Assembly: GCA_036267755.1 (NCBI GenBank)
Contig: DATAVK010000085.1
Coordinates: forward strand, 1 to 46,829
Reading direction: 5' to 3'
Length of the DNA stretch: 46,829 nt
Source: DATAVK01 sp036267755
GTDB lineage: Bacteria > Actinomycetota > Actinomycetes > JAFAQI01
The notes under the pieces: model-generated
Databases searched by the model: none
Seen by the model: the letters and a program-made list of their open reading frames with translations, nothing else
Told to the model about the DNA's origin: nothing
Translations under genes and position numbers: made by a program
Shown: positions 22,740 to 30,835 of the stretch, piece by piece
How positions within the stretch are numbered: position 1 is the stretch's first letter
How the letters are laid out: every line of letters starts with the position of its first letter

Positions 22740-23876
22740 CTACAGCTTGATCGTGGGGAGCACTGACGGCAGCGAGCTGGGAAGCAGCGGCGGCAGCGAC
22801 GGGAGCAGCGACGGCAGCTTCGTCGGCAGCGCGGTCGGCAGCGCGGTCGGAAGCAGCGACTTCAGCGTCGACGGCAGGCTGGACGGTCCCGGGAGCGGCA
22901 GGCCGGACTTCGGTGTCGGCACCACCTTGGAGCTCGGAACGGGCACCGGCTGGGTGCCGTGGCCGTGCCGTCGGTGCGAGGTGATCGATCCCGGGCCCGG
23001 CTGGGCCTGCCCGGAGCCGTTCCCGCCACCGGGCGTCGGGAGTGCTTGCTTGAGCAGACCGCCGATGTTGCCGAGGCCGCCGCCGGACGTGGCACCGGTG
23101 CACGTGGTGCACGCTGCGCTGAGCGTGGCCGCCTGGTCGTTGATGATCTCCACCAGCGTCGCAGAGCGGATCTCGCGCTGCCGGAGCGCAGGCGGAGCCG
23201 TCTTCAGCAGCTGCTGCAGTCCGGCGTACTGGCGGTGCGCGAACTGCTGGAGCTGGACCAACGGCGCCGTCGACGACGAGCTGTGAGCCGCGGCGACCAG
23301 GTCGTTGGCCCCGTCACGGGTCTGGGAGTCCATGGCGTTCAGCGTGGCGGCCAGGTGTGACGAGCTCGGGGACAGTCGCTGAGCCTCGGTGAGCCGGGTG
23401 GCAGCGAACTCGAGGTGCCGGTGGCCCTTCGCGAGCGATCCCTGGGCCGTCCACAGCTGCGCCGACTCGGTCGCGAGTTTCAGGTCGTAGAACGGGCTGC
23501 CCGGCAGCGAGCGGCTCGCGGCAACGGCCACGCCGGCCACGGAGCCGAAGAAGACGGCGCTCCCGGCCACCGCCACGATCGTGCGACGGCCGCGCGGCAT
23601 CCGCCGGGTGTCGGTCCTCGACGTACGCCGGCCGGCCACCCGGCTCGCACCGTCCGTCGTCACACCGGCGATCGCTGGCTCGGCCGCCTGCACCGTCGCG
23701 ATCGCCACGAGCCGCTGCCGCAGGTCGCCGCGGAACTCGGGGTCTGGAGCGGGCAGCGTGATCTGCCGGCTCATGGTGCGCAGTGCGGTTGCGATCTCAC
23801 CCAGGCCCGACACCGCGACGTCCTCGACGGCGACGTCGCCGTCGGCGAGGCGGGCGAAGTCCTCGCGGCGGCTCAT
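22740..23876 (-). CDS. DUF5667 membrane protein, RsbN-like anti-sigma candidate
   Basis: The protein has 378 residues. Residues 1-95 are cytoplasmic-type and include PDPEFRGDLRQRL. One membrane span follows at about 99-120, then the DUF5667 signature ASRSLPGSPFYDLKLATE and a helical region to about 225, with a Cys pair (TTC) later. The tail from about 300 is Pro-rich with Leu-Pro every few residues (LPTALPTALPTKLPSLLPS). The ATG at 23876 overlaps the stop of the sigma gene. In Streptomyces a membrane anti-sigma factor, RsbN, is encoded next to bldN. The position and N-terminal region fit that role, but the anti-sigma function here is inferred. Confidence 0.8.
   Translation of the reverse strand: MSRREDFARLADGDVAVEDVAVSGLGEIATALRTMSRQITLPAPDPEFRGDLRQRLVAIATVQAAEPAIAGVTTDGASRVAGRRTSRTDTRRMPRGRRTIVAVAGSAVFFGSVAGVAVAASRSLPGSPFYDLKLATESAQLWTAQGSLAKGHRHLEFAATRLTEAQRLSPSSSHLAATLNAMDSQTRDGANDLVAAAHSSSSTAPLVQLQQFAHRQYAGLQQLLKTAPPALRQREIRSATLVEIINDQAATLSAACTTCTGATSGGGLGNIGGLLKQALPTPGGGNGSGQAQPGPGSITSHRRHGHGTQPVPVPSSKVVPTPKSGLPLPGPSSLPSTLKSLLPTALPTALPTKLPSLLPSLPPLLPSSLPSVLPTIKL
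22822..22850. repeat. short 12-bp tandem repeat in the Pro-rich tail
   Basis: GTCGGCAGCGCG occurs twice in tandem (22822-22845) followed by a partial third unit. On the coding strand it yields the repeated LPTA tetrapeptide in the tail of the DUF5667 protein. Confidence 0.6.
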
Positions 23877-24637
23877 CGGGTCAGCTCCGCCGGGAGCAGC
23901 CGGCCGAGCGCCTTGACGGCCCGGTACTGCAGCGCCTTCACGGCACCCTCGTTCTTGCCCAGGATGACCGCGGTCTCCGACACCGACATGTCCTGCAGGA
24001 AGCGCAGCACAATGCACTCCTGCTGATCCGGCTTGAGCTTGGTCACCGCCTCGAGCAGCGCGGCATTCGTGATGCCGGCGAGCACGTGCTCCTCCGGGCC
24101 CATCTCACTGCGATCGGCGCCGGCCTCGACCAGGTCCGACGTCGAGAGCTCGAGCTTGAACCGGCTGGACTTGAAGTGGTCGGCGATCAAGTTGCGGGCG
24201 ATCGTCACCAGCCAGGCCCCGAAGTCACGCCCCTGCCAGGTGTAGGAGGAGATCCGGCGCAGCGCGCGCAGAAACGTCTCGCTGGTCAGGTCCTCCGCCA
24301 AGCCGTGGTCCCGGACCCGGTAGCTGATGTAGCGGTGCACGGTGTCGACGTAGGTGTCGAACAGCTGGCCGAACGCCTCGCCGTCGCCGGCCTGCGCGGC
24401 GGTCACCAGCGCCATCACGGCCGCCTGCGAGTCGCTCGGCTCGGTGGACGGTGACGGTCGCGGAACCCGTGGCCCGGTGGTGGTCCGACCCGTACCGCTG
24501 GCGGTCACCCGCCGGGTGAGGCTTCCGGTCGTCGGCTGCGAGGCCGAGAGCAGGATGGCGAGCGCTCGGCGCAGCGCTGCAAGGCCGTCCGGAGCGATCA
24601 GCGGCGGCCGGGCAAGGATCGGAGCGTGCGCGTGCAT
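23873..24637 (-). CDS. ECF-type RNA polymerase sigma factor, BldN-like
   Basis: This 254-residue protein has sigma region 2 at about residues 88-155 (EAFGQLFDTYVDTVHRYISY, DLTSETFLRAL, FGAWLVTIARNLIADH) and region 4 at about 190-245 (LKPDQQECIVLRFLQDMSVSETA, KNEGAVKALQYRAVKAL). An N-terminal extension of about 75 residues precedes region 2. Streptomyces BldN likewise has a long N-terminal extension and is made as a pro-sigma. The gene partner (an RsbN-like membrane protein) and the nearby rex-hem genes match the Streptomyces bldN region as I recall it. The ATG at 24637 has AAGGAG upstream. A start near residue 75 would remove the extension. Confidence 0.87.
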   Translation of the reverse strand: MHAHAPILARPPLIAPDGLAALRRALAILLSASQPTTGSLTRRVTASGTGRTTTGPRVPRPSPSTEPSDSQAAVMALVTAAQAGDGEAFGQLFDTYVDTVHRYISYRVRDHGLAEDLTSETFLRALRRISSYTWQGRDFGAWLVTIARNLIADHFKSSRFKLELSTSDLVEAGADRSEMGPEEHVLAGITNAALLEAVTKLKPDQQECIVLRFLQDMSVSETAVILGKNEGAVKALQYRAVKALGRLLPAELTR

Positions 24638-24687
24638 CCAGCTCCTTGATCGCCCGTGTCGGGTCTTGTCAAACGCTGACAGTGTCC

Positions 24688-24699
24688 GTCATATATGAC
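24688..24699. promoter_or_regulatory. 12-bp palindrome GTCATATATGAC upstream of the sigma gene
   Basis: A perfect AT-rich palindrome lies 51 bp upstream of the sigma factor start, in the divergent gap before the acyl-CoA synthetase gene. It stands out in GC-rich DNA and may be an operator or an AT-rich promoter core. The regulator is unknown. Confidence 0.45.
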
Positions 24700-24747
24700 A
24701 CACCGTGGCAACCCGTCACGCCTATGGCGATTCCGGGCTATTTGTCC

Positions 24748-24753
24748 TAGGGT
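24748..24753 (+). promoter_or_regulatory. candidate -10 element TAGGGT
   Basis: TAGGGT lies about 70 nt upstream of the acyl-CoA synthetase ATG. Between them a small hairpin TTGCA-TCCG-TGCAA (24797-24810) is found just before the start codon. No strong Shine-Dalgarno was seen. Confidence 0.3.
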
Positions 24754-24821
24754 ACGACGCCCGAAGTGTCGAGGCCAACCGGGTGAATCTGGGTGCTTGC
24801 ATCCGTGCAACACTCTCCGGC

Positions 24822-26321
24822 ATGGCGGCCCGGACTCTCGCGGAGCTCGTCAGGGCGGCGGCCGCCGAGCATCCGGACAAACCGGCGCTGCTGCACGAGG
24901 ACACCATGCTCACCTGGACCGAGCTCGACGCGCTGGTCGACCGCTGCACGAGCGGGCTCCTCACCCGGGTGCAGGAGCCCGGCGAGCGGGTCGCGATCCT
25001 GTTGCCGAACACCGTGGAGTTCGTGGCGGCCTACTTCGGCGTGCTGCGTGCCGGGCTGGTCGCCGTACCGCTGAACACGGCGTACACCCGAGCCGAGCTC
25101 GAGCATCAGGTCCAGGACGCCCGCGCATCGCTGGTCATCACCGACGTTGAGCACGTGAGCCGGCTCGATTTTCTGCCCGCCGAGCAGGTGATCGTGGTCG
25201 GCGGTGCTGAGCCGTCGTGGGAGCTCCTGCTTGCCGCCGGCGAGGGCCGGGTGGTCGACGACGAGCTGGCCCGAGGCGACGACCTGGCGCTGCTGCTCTA
25301 CACCTCCGGCACGACCGGGCAGCCGCGCGGGGCCATGCTCACCCATCGGGCACTCATGGCGAACCTCGCCCAGCTCGACCGGATCGAGCCGAGCGTGGTC
25401 GCCCCGGACGACATCGTGCTGCTGGTGCTTCCGCTGTTCCACGTGTACGGGCTCAACGCCGGCCTCGGGCAGGTCGCGTGGGCCGGGGCGACCGCCGTGC
25501 TGGCCGAGCGGTTCGACCCGGTGGAGACCCTGACGTTGATCCACGACCGGCACGTGAGCAACATCGTCGGCGCCCCGCCGATGTTCGTCGCGTGGTCGAT
25601 GCTGCCCGACCTCGAGGCGAACCTCGCGTCGGTCCGGCTGGCCGTCTCGGGTGCCGCGCCGCTGCCACCCGCCGTCCTGTCCCACCTGCTGGAGACGACG
25701 GGGCATCACATCTTCGAGGGGTACGGCCTCACAGAGACCGCGCCGGTCCTCACCACGACCCTGTGCAGCGAGGTCGCCAAGCCGGGCAGTGTCGGGCGCC
25801 CGATCCCCGGCGTCGAGGTGCGCATCCTCGACGAGGCCGGCGACGAGGTCGACGAGGACGACCCGGGAGAGCTCGTCGTCCGGGGTCCGAACCTGTTCTC
25901 CGGCTACTGGCCCGACGGTTCTGGCGGCCCGGACGCCGACGGCTGGTTCCGCACCGGGGACATCGCGTACGCCGACACCGACCACGACCTGTTCCTTGTC
26001 GACCGGACCAAGGAGCTGATCCTGGTCAGTGGCTTCAACGTCTACCCGCGCGAGGTCGAGCAGGTGCTCGAAGCCCACCCCGACGTCTACGAGGTCGCGG
26101 TGATCGGCGTTCCGCACCCGTACACCGGAGAGACCGTCAAAGCGCTGGTGGTGCCCCGCACCGGGACCTCGCCCAGCGCCGACGAGCTGATCGAGTTTGC
26201 CGCTCGGCGCTTAGCGCGCTTCAAGTGCCCCACGAGCGTGGAGCTGGTCGACCAGCTCCCGCACTCGCTGAGCGGCAAGGTCGCGAAGGGGCGGCTGCGC
26301 GACCACATCGACGCTCCCTGA
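24822..26321 (+). CDS. AMP-forming acyl-CoA synthetase (long-chain fatty acid CoA ligase family)
   Basis: This protein of 499 residues activates a carboxylic acid with ATP and CoA. The adenylate-forming core motifs are in order: YTSGTTGQPRGAMLTH (P-loop-like), FEGYGLTETAPV, DGWFRTGD, the hinge and adenosine-binding DRTKELILVSGFNVYP, and the C-terminal catalytic Lys in PHSLSGKVAKG. The acid specificity cannot be fixed from sequence. The ATG at 24822 is family-consistent; earlier in-frame starts add a non-conserved stretch over the promoter region. The stop overlaps the next start by one base (TGATG). Confidence 0.92.
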   Translation: MAARTLAELVRAAAAEHPDKPALLHEDTMLTWTELDALVDRCTSGLLTRVQEPGERVAILLPNTVEFVAAYFGVLRAGLVAVPLNTAYTRAELEHQVQDARASLVITDVEHVSRLDFLPAEQVIVVGGAEPSWELLLAAGEGRVVDDELARGDDLALLLYTSGTTGQPRGAMLTHRALMANLAQLDRIEPSVVAPDDIVLLVLPLFHVYGLNAGLGQVAWAGATAVLAERFDPVETLTLIHDRHVSNIVGAPPMFVAWSMLPDLEANLASVRLAVSGAAPLPPAVLSHLLETTGHHIFEGYGLTETAPVLTTTLCSEVAKPGSVGRPIPGVEVRILDEAGDEVDEDDPGELVVRGPNLFSGYWPDGSGGPDADGWFRTGDIAYADTDHDLFLVDRTKELILVSGFNVYPREVEQVLEAHPDVYEVAVIGVPHPYTGETVKALVVPRTGTSPSADELIEFAARRLARFKCPTSVELVDQLPHSLSGKVAKGRLRDHIDAP

Positions 26322-26569
26322 TGACCGATACCGGCCCTCGGGTCGTCGTCGTCGCGAGGTCCGGGTGCCATCTGTGCGAGGCGGCGGCGGCCGCGGTCGC
26401 CGCGGTCTGTGACCCGATCGGCGTGCCATGGGCCACCCGCGACCTGGCGGACGTCAGCCCGGCCGACCAGGCAAGGTGGACCGAGCTGATCCCGGTCGTT
26501 CTGGTGGACGGCCAGGTGCACGAGGTCCTGCGGGTGGATCCGGAGCGACTCCGCCGCGTCCTGACCTGA
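26321..26569 (+). CDS. glutaredoxin-like (DUF836) thiol protein
   Basis: This 82-residue protein has a thioredoxin fold of the minimal glutaredoxin-like type. The redox motif is C16-H-L-C19 in SGCHLCE, and the cis-Pro region is LIPVVLVDG. Glutaredoxin-like proteins of this kind are often encoded near rex and hemA in actinobacteria, which fits this context. The physiological partner thiol (mycothiol or thioredoxin reductase) is unknown. The start overlaps the acyl-CoA synthetase stop by one base, so the two are translationally coupled. Confidence 0.86.
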   Translation: MTDTGPRVVVVARSGCHLCEAAAAAVAAVCDPIGVPWATRDLADVSPADQARWTELIPVVLVDGQVHEVLRVDPERLRRVLT

Positions 26570-26571
26570 GC

Positions 26572-27768
26572 TCAGCGGACTGACTCGGCCTGCTGCAACC
26601 ATTCGCGCTGGGTGGCGAGTGAGGCCTCGGTCTCTGCCACCAGGCTGTCATCGCCGGCGGCCCTGGCCCGGATCAGCCGCGCCTCGAGCTTCTCGAGCGA
26701 CTCGCGCAGCCTGACCACCAACGGCGAGTCGGTGGTCACGACGGTTCGGGACGCCGACGTGGCCTCACGAATCCGTCGCTCGACGTCTTCCAGCGCGTCA
26801 TCCAGACCAGCGCGAGCGTCGCGGGGGACGTGTCCGACCTTCTCCCAGCGGTCGTGGATGGTCCGGAGCCGCTTGCGTGCTCCGGTCGGGTCGGCCACCG
26901 CGTCGAGCGCCTGTGCCTCTGCGAGCAGCGCCTGCTTGGCCGCCAGGTTGCCCGCCTGCTCCTCGTCGCGGGCGCTGAAGACCTCGGTACGCCGGGTGAA
27001 GAAGGTGTCTTGCGCCGCCTTGAACCGGGCCCACAGTCGGTCATCAACCTCGCGTGACGCGCGACCGGCGGCCTTCCACTCGCCCATCAGGTCACGGAAC
27101 CGACGGGCGGTCGGCGCCCATTCCGTCGAGTCCGCCAGCTTCTCCGCCTCGGCCGCCAGCTGCTCCTTGCGCGCCGCCGCCGCGCTGCGCTCCACCTCGA
27201 GCCCGGCGAAGTGGCTGCGCCGCCTCGCGTCGAACGTGCGTCGCGCCGCGGACAGGCTGGCCCACAGCTCGCCGTCGGTGGTGCGATCGACGCCCCGGAT
27301 CGTCTTCCAGGTCTCGACGATGGCGCGGAAGCGCTCCCCGGTGGTGCGCCAGCTGTCGCTGGTCGCCAGGCGCTCGGCCTCGGCCACCAGTTCGCGCTTG
27401 CGGTCCGCTGCCGCTGCTGCGGCGGCGGCCCGTTCTTGCCGTCGGACCGCCATCCGCTCGTCCACCTTGGTGAGGACGCCGTCGAGTCGGGTGACGAGCG
27501 CGTCCAGGTCCCCGAGGGCGGCGGCCTCGGGCAGCGTGTCGCGCAGCTTGCGCGCCGCCGCGGCGACCGCGCTCGGATCGCTGGCGGGTGAGCCGATCCG
27601 GCCCTCGAGCAGCGCGACGTCGGCGGCGAGGTCGTCGTACCGGCGGCCGTAGAAGGCGAGACCCTCCTCGGGCGTACCGGCCTGCCAGGAGCCGATCGGG
27701 CGCTCCCCGTCGCCGGTGCGCACGTAGACCGTGCCGTCGCCGTCGATCCGGCCCCACTCGCTGCTCAT
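26572..27768 (-). CDS. DUF349 domain protein
   Basis: With the start at 27768, the protein has 398 residues. After a short beta-type N-terminus (WGRIDGDGTVYVRTGDGERPIG), it is a highly charged alpha-helical coiled coil. It carries three recognisable DUF349 repeats: one at SWRTTGERFRAIVETWKTIR, one at EWAPTARRFRDLMGEWKAAGR and one at RKRLRTIHDRWEKVGHVPRD. The function of DUF349 proteins is not well known; a nucleic-acid or ribosome-related role has been suggested for some. The start is uncertain, with ATG codons at 27816, 27780 and 27768. The gene converges on the glutaredoxin-like gene with a 2-bp gap and is divergent from rex. Confidence 0.84.
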   Translation of the reverse strand: MSSEWGRIDGDGTVYVRTGDGERPIGSWQAGTPEEGLAFYGRRYDDLAADVALLEGRIGSPASDPSAVAAAARKLRDTLPEAAALGDLDALVTRLDGVLTKVDERMAVRRQERAAAAAAAADRKRELVAEAERLATSDSWRTTGERFRAIVETWKTIRGVDRTTDGELWASLSAARRTFDARRRSHFAGLEVERSAAAARKEQLAAEAEKLADSTEWAPTARRFRDLMGEWKAAGRASREVDDRLWARFKAAQDTFFTRRTEVFSARDEEQAGNLAAKQALLAEAQALDAVADPTGARKRLRTIHDRWEKVGHVPRDARAGLDDALEDVERRIREATSASRTVVTTDSPLVVRLRESLEKLEARLIRARAAGDDSLVAETEASLATQREWLQQAESVR

Positions 27769-27831
27769 GTCGACGTGCATCCTGGCACGGCCAGGTGACC
27801 GACGTCCCATTTTCACGAGCGCACAACCGCT

Positions 27832-27849
27832 TTGTGCACGGGTTCACAA
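27832..27849. promoter_or_regulatory. Rex operator overlapping the rex promoter
   Basis: The 18-bp site TTGTGCACGGGTTCACAA matches the actinobacterial Rex consensus TTGTGAA-n4-TTCACAA at 13 of 14 defined bases. It covers the probable -35 TTGTGC (27832-27837), which is 18 nt from the -10 TACAGT (27856-27861). A further CACAA half-site lies just upstream at 27822-27826. In Streptomyces, Rex represses its own rex-hemACD operon through such a site. A Crp-type reading (TGTGC-n6-TCACA) is also possible. Confidence 0.8.
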
Positions 27850-27855
27850 GCGCGT

Positions 27856-27861
27856 TACAGT
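27856..27861 (+). promoter_or_regulatory. -10 element of the rex-hem operon
   Basis: TACAGT lies 18 nt after the TTGTGC -35 and 36 nt before the preferred rex start at 27898. A GGGAG Shine-Dalgarno at 27888 fits the ATG at 27898 better than the ATG at 27886. Confidence 0.6.
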
Positions 27862-27897
27862 GACATCTCGAGGGCCAATCGGCCGATGGGAGCGGAC

Positions 27898-28596
27898 ATG
27901 CCGGAGCGCGGTCGGACGGTCGAGGGCCGTCAAGGACGTCGCCCTGGGATTCCGGACGCGACCGTCGCCAGGCTCCCGGTCTACCTGCGCGTGCTCTCCG
28001 GCCTCGCCGAGTCGGGCGTGGCCACCGTCTCCTCGGAGGTGCTGGCTGGCTCGGCCGGTGTCGGTCCGGCCAAGCTGCGCAAGGACCTGTCCCATCTCGG
28101 GTCGTACGGCACCCGCGGGGTCGGCTACGACGTGGACTTCCTCGTCTACCAGATCTCGCGCGTGCTGGGTCTGACCCAGCACTACAGCGTCGTGATCGTC
28201 GGCGTCGGCAACCTCGGCCACGCCCTGGCCGGGTACGGCGGATTCAGCACGCGCGGTTTCCGGGTCGTGGCACTGCTCGACGTGGACCACGCCCGTACCG
28301 GCGAGCAGATCGCCGGCCTTGCGGTGCGCCACGTCGACGAGCTCGAAGCCGTGATCGAGGAGCACGACGTCCAGATCGGCGTCATCGCGACGCCCGCGGT
28401 CGCCGCGCAGGACGTCTGCGACCGGCTGGTGGCTGCCGGGGTCACGAGCGTGCTCAACTTCGCGCCGGTCGTCCTGAGCGTCCCCGAGGAGGTCGACGTG
28501 CGCAAGGTCGACCTGTCGATCGAACTGCAGATCTTGGCCTTCCACGAGCAACGCAAGGCGCTGTCGGCGCTCGCGAATGACGAGGCGACGGCATGA
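27898..28596 (+). CDS. rex: redox-sensing transcriptional repressor Rex
   Basis: This protein of 232 residues senses the NADH/NAD+ ratio. The N-terminal winged helix (TVARLPVYLRVL, AGVGPAKLRKDLSHLGSYGTRGVGYDV) binds DNA. The C-terminal Rossmann domain has VIVGVGNLGHAL for the dinucleotide and the domain-swap helix near ELQILAFHEQRKAL. The start at 27898 is chosen because GGGAG lies 5-10 nt upstream; ATG at 27886 is an alternative. The stop overlaps the hemA start (ATGA). The Rex operator in front of the gene predicts negative autoregulation, relieved by high NADH. Confidence 0.96.
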   Translation: MPERGRTVEGRQGRRPGIPDATVARLPVYLRVLSGLAESGVATVSSEVLAGSAGVGPAKLRKDLSHLGSYGTRGVGYDVDFLVYQISRVLGLTQHYSVVIVGVGNLGHALAGYGGFSTRGFRVVALLDVDHARTGEQIAGLAVRHVDELEAVIEEHDVQIGVIATPAVAAQDVCDRLVAAGVTSVLNFAPVVLSVPEEVDVRKVDLSIELQILAFHEQRKALSALANDEATA

Positions 28597-29894
28597 GCCT
28601 GCTCGCGATCGGGCTGTCCCACCGGTCCGCGCCGGTCGAGCTGCTGGAGCGCGCGGCGCTCGGCAGTGACGGGATCGCCAAGCTGCTCGCCGACCTGGCG
28701 CGCGCTGAGCACGTGGACGAAGTGATGGTGCTCGCCACGTGCAACCGGCTCGAGGTCCACGCCGAGGTCCGCAAGTTCCACGGCGGGGTGCAGGACGTCA
28801 GCGAGCGGCTGGCCGCTCACACCGGGGTCGCGCTCGATGCGCTGACGACCCACCTCTACGTCCACTACGAGGACCGAGCGGTGCAGCACCTGTTCGCCGT
28901 TGCCGCCGGGATGGACTCCATGGTCGTCGGCGAACAGCAGATCCTCGGTCAGTTGCGGGCAGCCCTCGCGGTCGCGCGGGCCGAGCACACCGTCGGACGG
29001 GCGCTGTCACCCCTGATCGAACAGGCCTTGCGCGTCGGCAAGCGAGCCCACGCCGAGACCGGAATCGACCGGGCCGGGCGGTCCCTAGTGACCGTCGGTC
29101 TCGACCTGGCGGCTGCCGCCATCGGCGACCTGCGCGGGCTGCGAGCAGCCGTGGTCGGCGCCGGGTCGATGAGCGCGTTGGCCGCCACCGGTCTGCGGGA
29201 TCGTGGCGTCGCGGACCTGGTCGTCGTCAACCGGACCCCTGCCCGAGCCGCCCGGCTCGCTGCCGCCGTCGGGGGGAGGGCGTTGCCGCTCGGATCACTG
29301 GCCGAGGCCGTGTCCGGGGCCGACGTGATCGTGTCGTGCACGGGTGCAGTCGGAACCGTCGTACCCGTGGAACTGCTCGAGGGCCGCGGCGACCGGCCGG
29401 TGGTCGCCCTCGACCTCGCGCTGCCCCGCGACATCGATCCCGCCGCTCGGCTGCTCCCCGGCATCACCGTGATCGACCTCGAGACGCTGCACGGAGTCCT
29501 CGAGGACGCCGAGGTCGCTGCTGACGTCGAGGCGGTACGCCGGATCGTCACCGACGAGGTCGGCGGCTACCTCGCCCGCGCCCGCGCCGGGCAGGTCGCT
29601 CCGACCGTGGTGGCGCTGCGCGAGCGGGCCCAGCGGGTTGTCGATGCCGAGCTCACCCGGCTGCTGGGTCGGCTGCCGGACGCCGACGAGCGGACCACCC
29701 GCGAGGTGCGCACCGCCGTCGAACGCGTCGTCGACAAGCTGCTGCACACCCCCACCGTCCGGGTGAAGGAGCTGGCCGGGACCTCTGGCGGCGAGTCCTA
29801 CGCCGAGGTGCTGCGCGAGCTGTTCTCCATCGACCCGTCCGCGACCGAGGTCGTCGGCCGGGCCGACGTCACCGTCGAGGAGAACGACCGGTGA
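28593..29894 (+). CDS. hemA: glutamyl-tRNA reductase HemA
   Basis: The protein (433 residues) catalyses the first committed step of C5 tetrapyrrole synthesis, reducing glutamyl-tRNA to glutamate-1-semialdehyde with NADPH. Catalytic Cys50 lies in LATCNRLE, the GSA-binding region is DSMVVGEQQILGQ, and the NADPH-binding motif is VVGAGSMSALA. The C-terminal dimerisation helix ends in a long variable tail. The ATG at 28593 overlaps the rex stop, and the GTG of hemC overlaps its own stop. Expression is expected to follow the NADH-responsive rex promoter. Confidence 0.96.
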   Translation: MSLLAIGLSHRSAPVELLERAALGSDGIAKLLADLARAEHVDEVMVLATCNRLEVHAEVRKFHGGVQDVSERLAAHTGVALDALTTHLYVHYEDRAVQHLFAVAAGMDSMVVGEQQILGQLRAALAVARAEHTVGRALSPLIEQALRVGKRAHAETGIDRAGRSLVTVGLDLAAAAIGDLRGLRAAVVGAGSMSALAATGLRDRGVADLVVVNRTPARAARLAAAVGGRALPLGSLAEAVSGADVIVSCTGAVGTVVPVELLEGRGDRPVVALDLALPRDIDPAARLLPGITVIDLETLHGVLEDAEVAADVEAVRRIVTDEVGGYLARARAGQVAPTVVALRERAQRVVDAELTRLLGRLPDADERTTREVRTAVERVVDKLLHTPTVRVKELAGTSGGESYAEVLRELFSIDPSATEVVGRADVTVEENDR

Positions 29895-30835
29895 CCGCCG
29901 TCATGCCGCGCGCCCGCACGCTTCGGCTCGGCACCCGTCGCTCCACGCTCGCCCTGGCGCAGTCCGGCCGGGTGGCGGAGCTGCTGCGGGCGGCGGGTCA
30001 CACCGTCGAGCTGGTCGAGGTTGTGACCGAGGGTGACCGTTCTGCCGCAGCGGTCTTCGCGCTGCCCGGCACCGGGGTCTTCGTGACCGAGCTCCGGCAA
30101 CGCCTGACGTCCGGAGCGGTCGACCTCGCCGTGCACTCGCTCAAGGACCTACCAACCTCACCCGCCGACGGCTTGCGCCTTGCGGCGATACCGCAGCGCG
30201 AGGACCCGCGGGACGCGCTGGTGAGCGCGTCCGGCTCCCGGCTCGACGCGCTTCCGGCGGGCTCGACCGTGGGGACCGGCGCCCCCCGCCGCGTCGCGCA
30301 GCTGCGCGCACTCGGGCTCGGCCTCGACATCGTCGCCATTCGCGGCAACGTCGACAGCCGGCTACAGCGGGTCGCGGACGGCGAGCTGGACGCCGTCGTT
30401 GTGGCCGCGGCCGGCCTGGCCCGACTCGGTCGACTGGGCGAGGCCAGCGAGATCCTGGATCCGGGTCAGCTCCTGCCCGCGCCCGGCCAGGGAGCGCTTG
30501 CCATCGAGTGCCGGGATGAGGACACCGAACTCGCCGAGGCGCTCGCAGCGCTCGACGACCCGCAGACCCGCGCCGCTACCACCGCCGAACGGGTGCTGCT
30601 CGCCGATCTCGAGGCCGGGTGCACAGCACCTGTCGGCGCGCTTGCCGACGTGGCCGAAGGGGATGACGGCACCGAGGAGATCTACCTGCGAGCAGTGGTC
30701 GCCGACTCCTCCGGCGAGCATGCCATCCGACTGTCCGCCACCGGCCCCCGCGACGACGCCGCGGGGATCGGCCACCGTCTGGCCCGCGACCTGATAGCCG
30801 CGGGCGCCACCGACCTGATCGGGAGCACCCATTGA
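29891..30835 (+). CDS. hemC: hydroxymethylbilane synthase HemC
   Basis: This 314-residue protein polymerises four porphobilinogens to hydroxymethylbilane. The key features are LRLGTRRSTLALAQS at the N-terminus, catalytic Asp86 in HSLKDLP, PAPGQGALAIECR, and Cys244 in LEAGCTAPVGA, which carries the dipyrromethane cofactor. The GTG at 29891 overlaps the hemA stop, and the TTG start of the next gene overlaps its stop. Confidence 0.96.
   Translation: MTAVMPRARTLRLGTRRSTLALAQSGRVAELLRAAGHTVELVEVVTEGDRSAAAVFALPGTGVFVTELRQRLTSGAVDLAVHSLKDLPTSPADGLRLAAIPQREDPRDALVSASGSRLDALPAGSTVGTGAPRRVAQLRALGLGLDIVAIRGNVDSRLQRVADGELDAVVVAAAGLARLGRLGEASEILDPGQLLPAPGQGALAIECRDEDTELAEALAALDDPQTRAATTAERVLLADLEAGCTAPVGALADVAEGDDGTEEIYLRAVVADSSGEHAIRLSATGPRDDAAGIGHRLARDLIAAGATDLIGSTH

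Noticed and set aside
24640..24700. TTGACA upstream of the sigma gene as a complete promoter
   Set aside because: On the minus strand TTGACA is followed after 17 nt by TCAAGG, which is a poor -10, so I did not annotate a full promoter.
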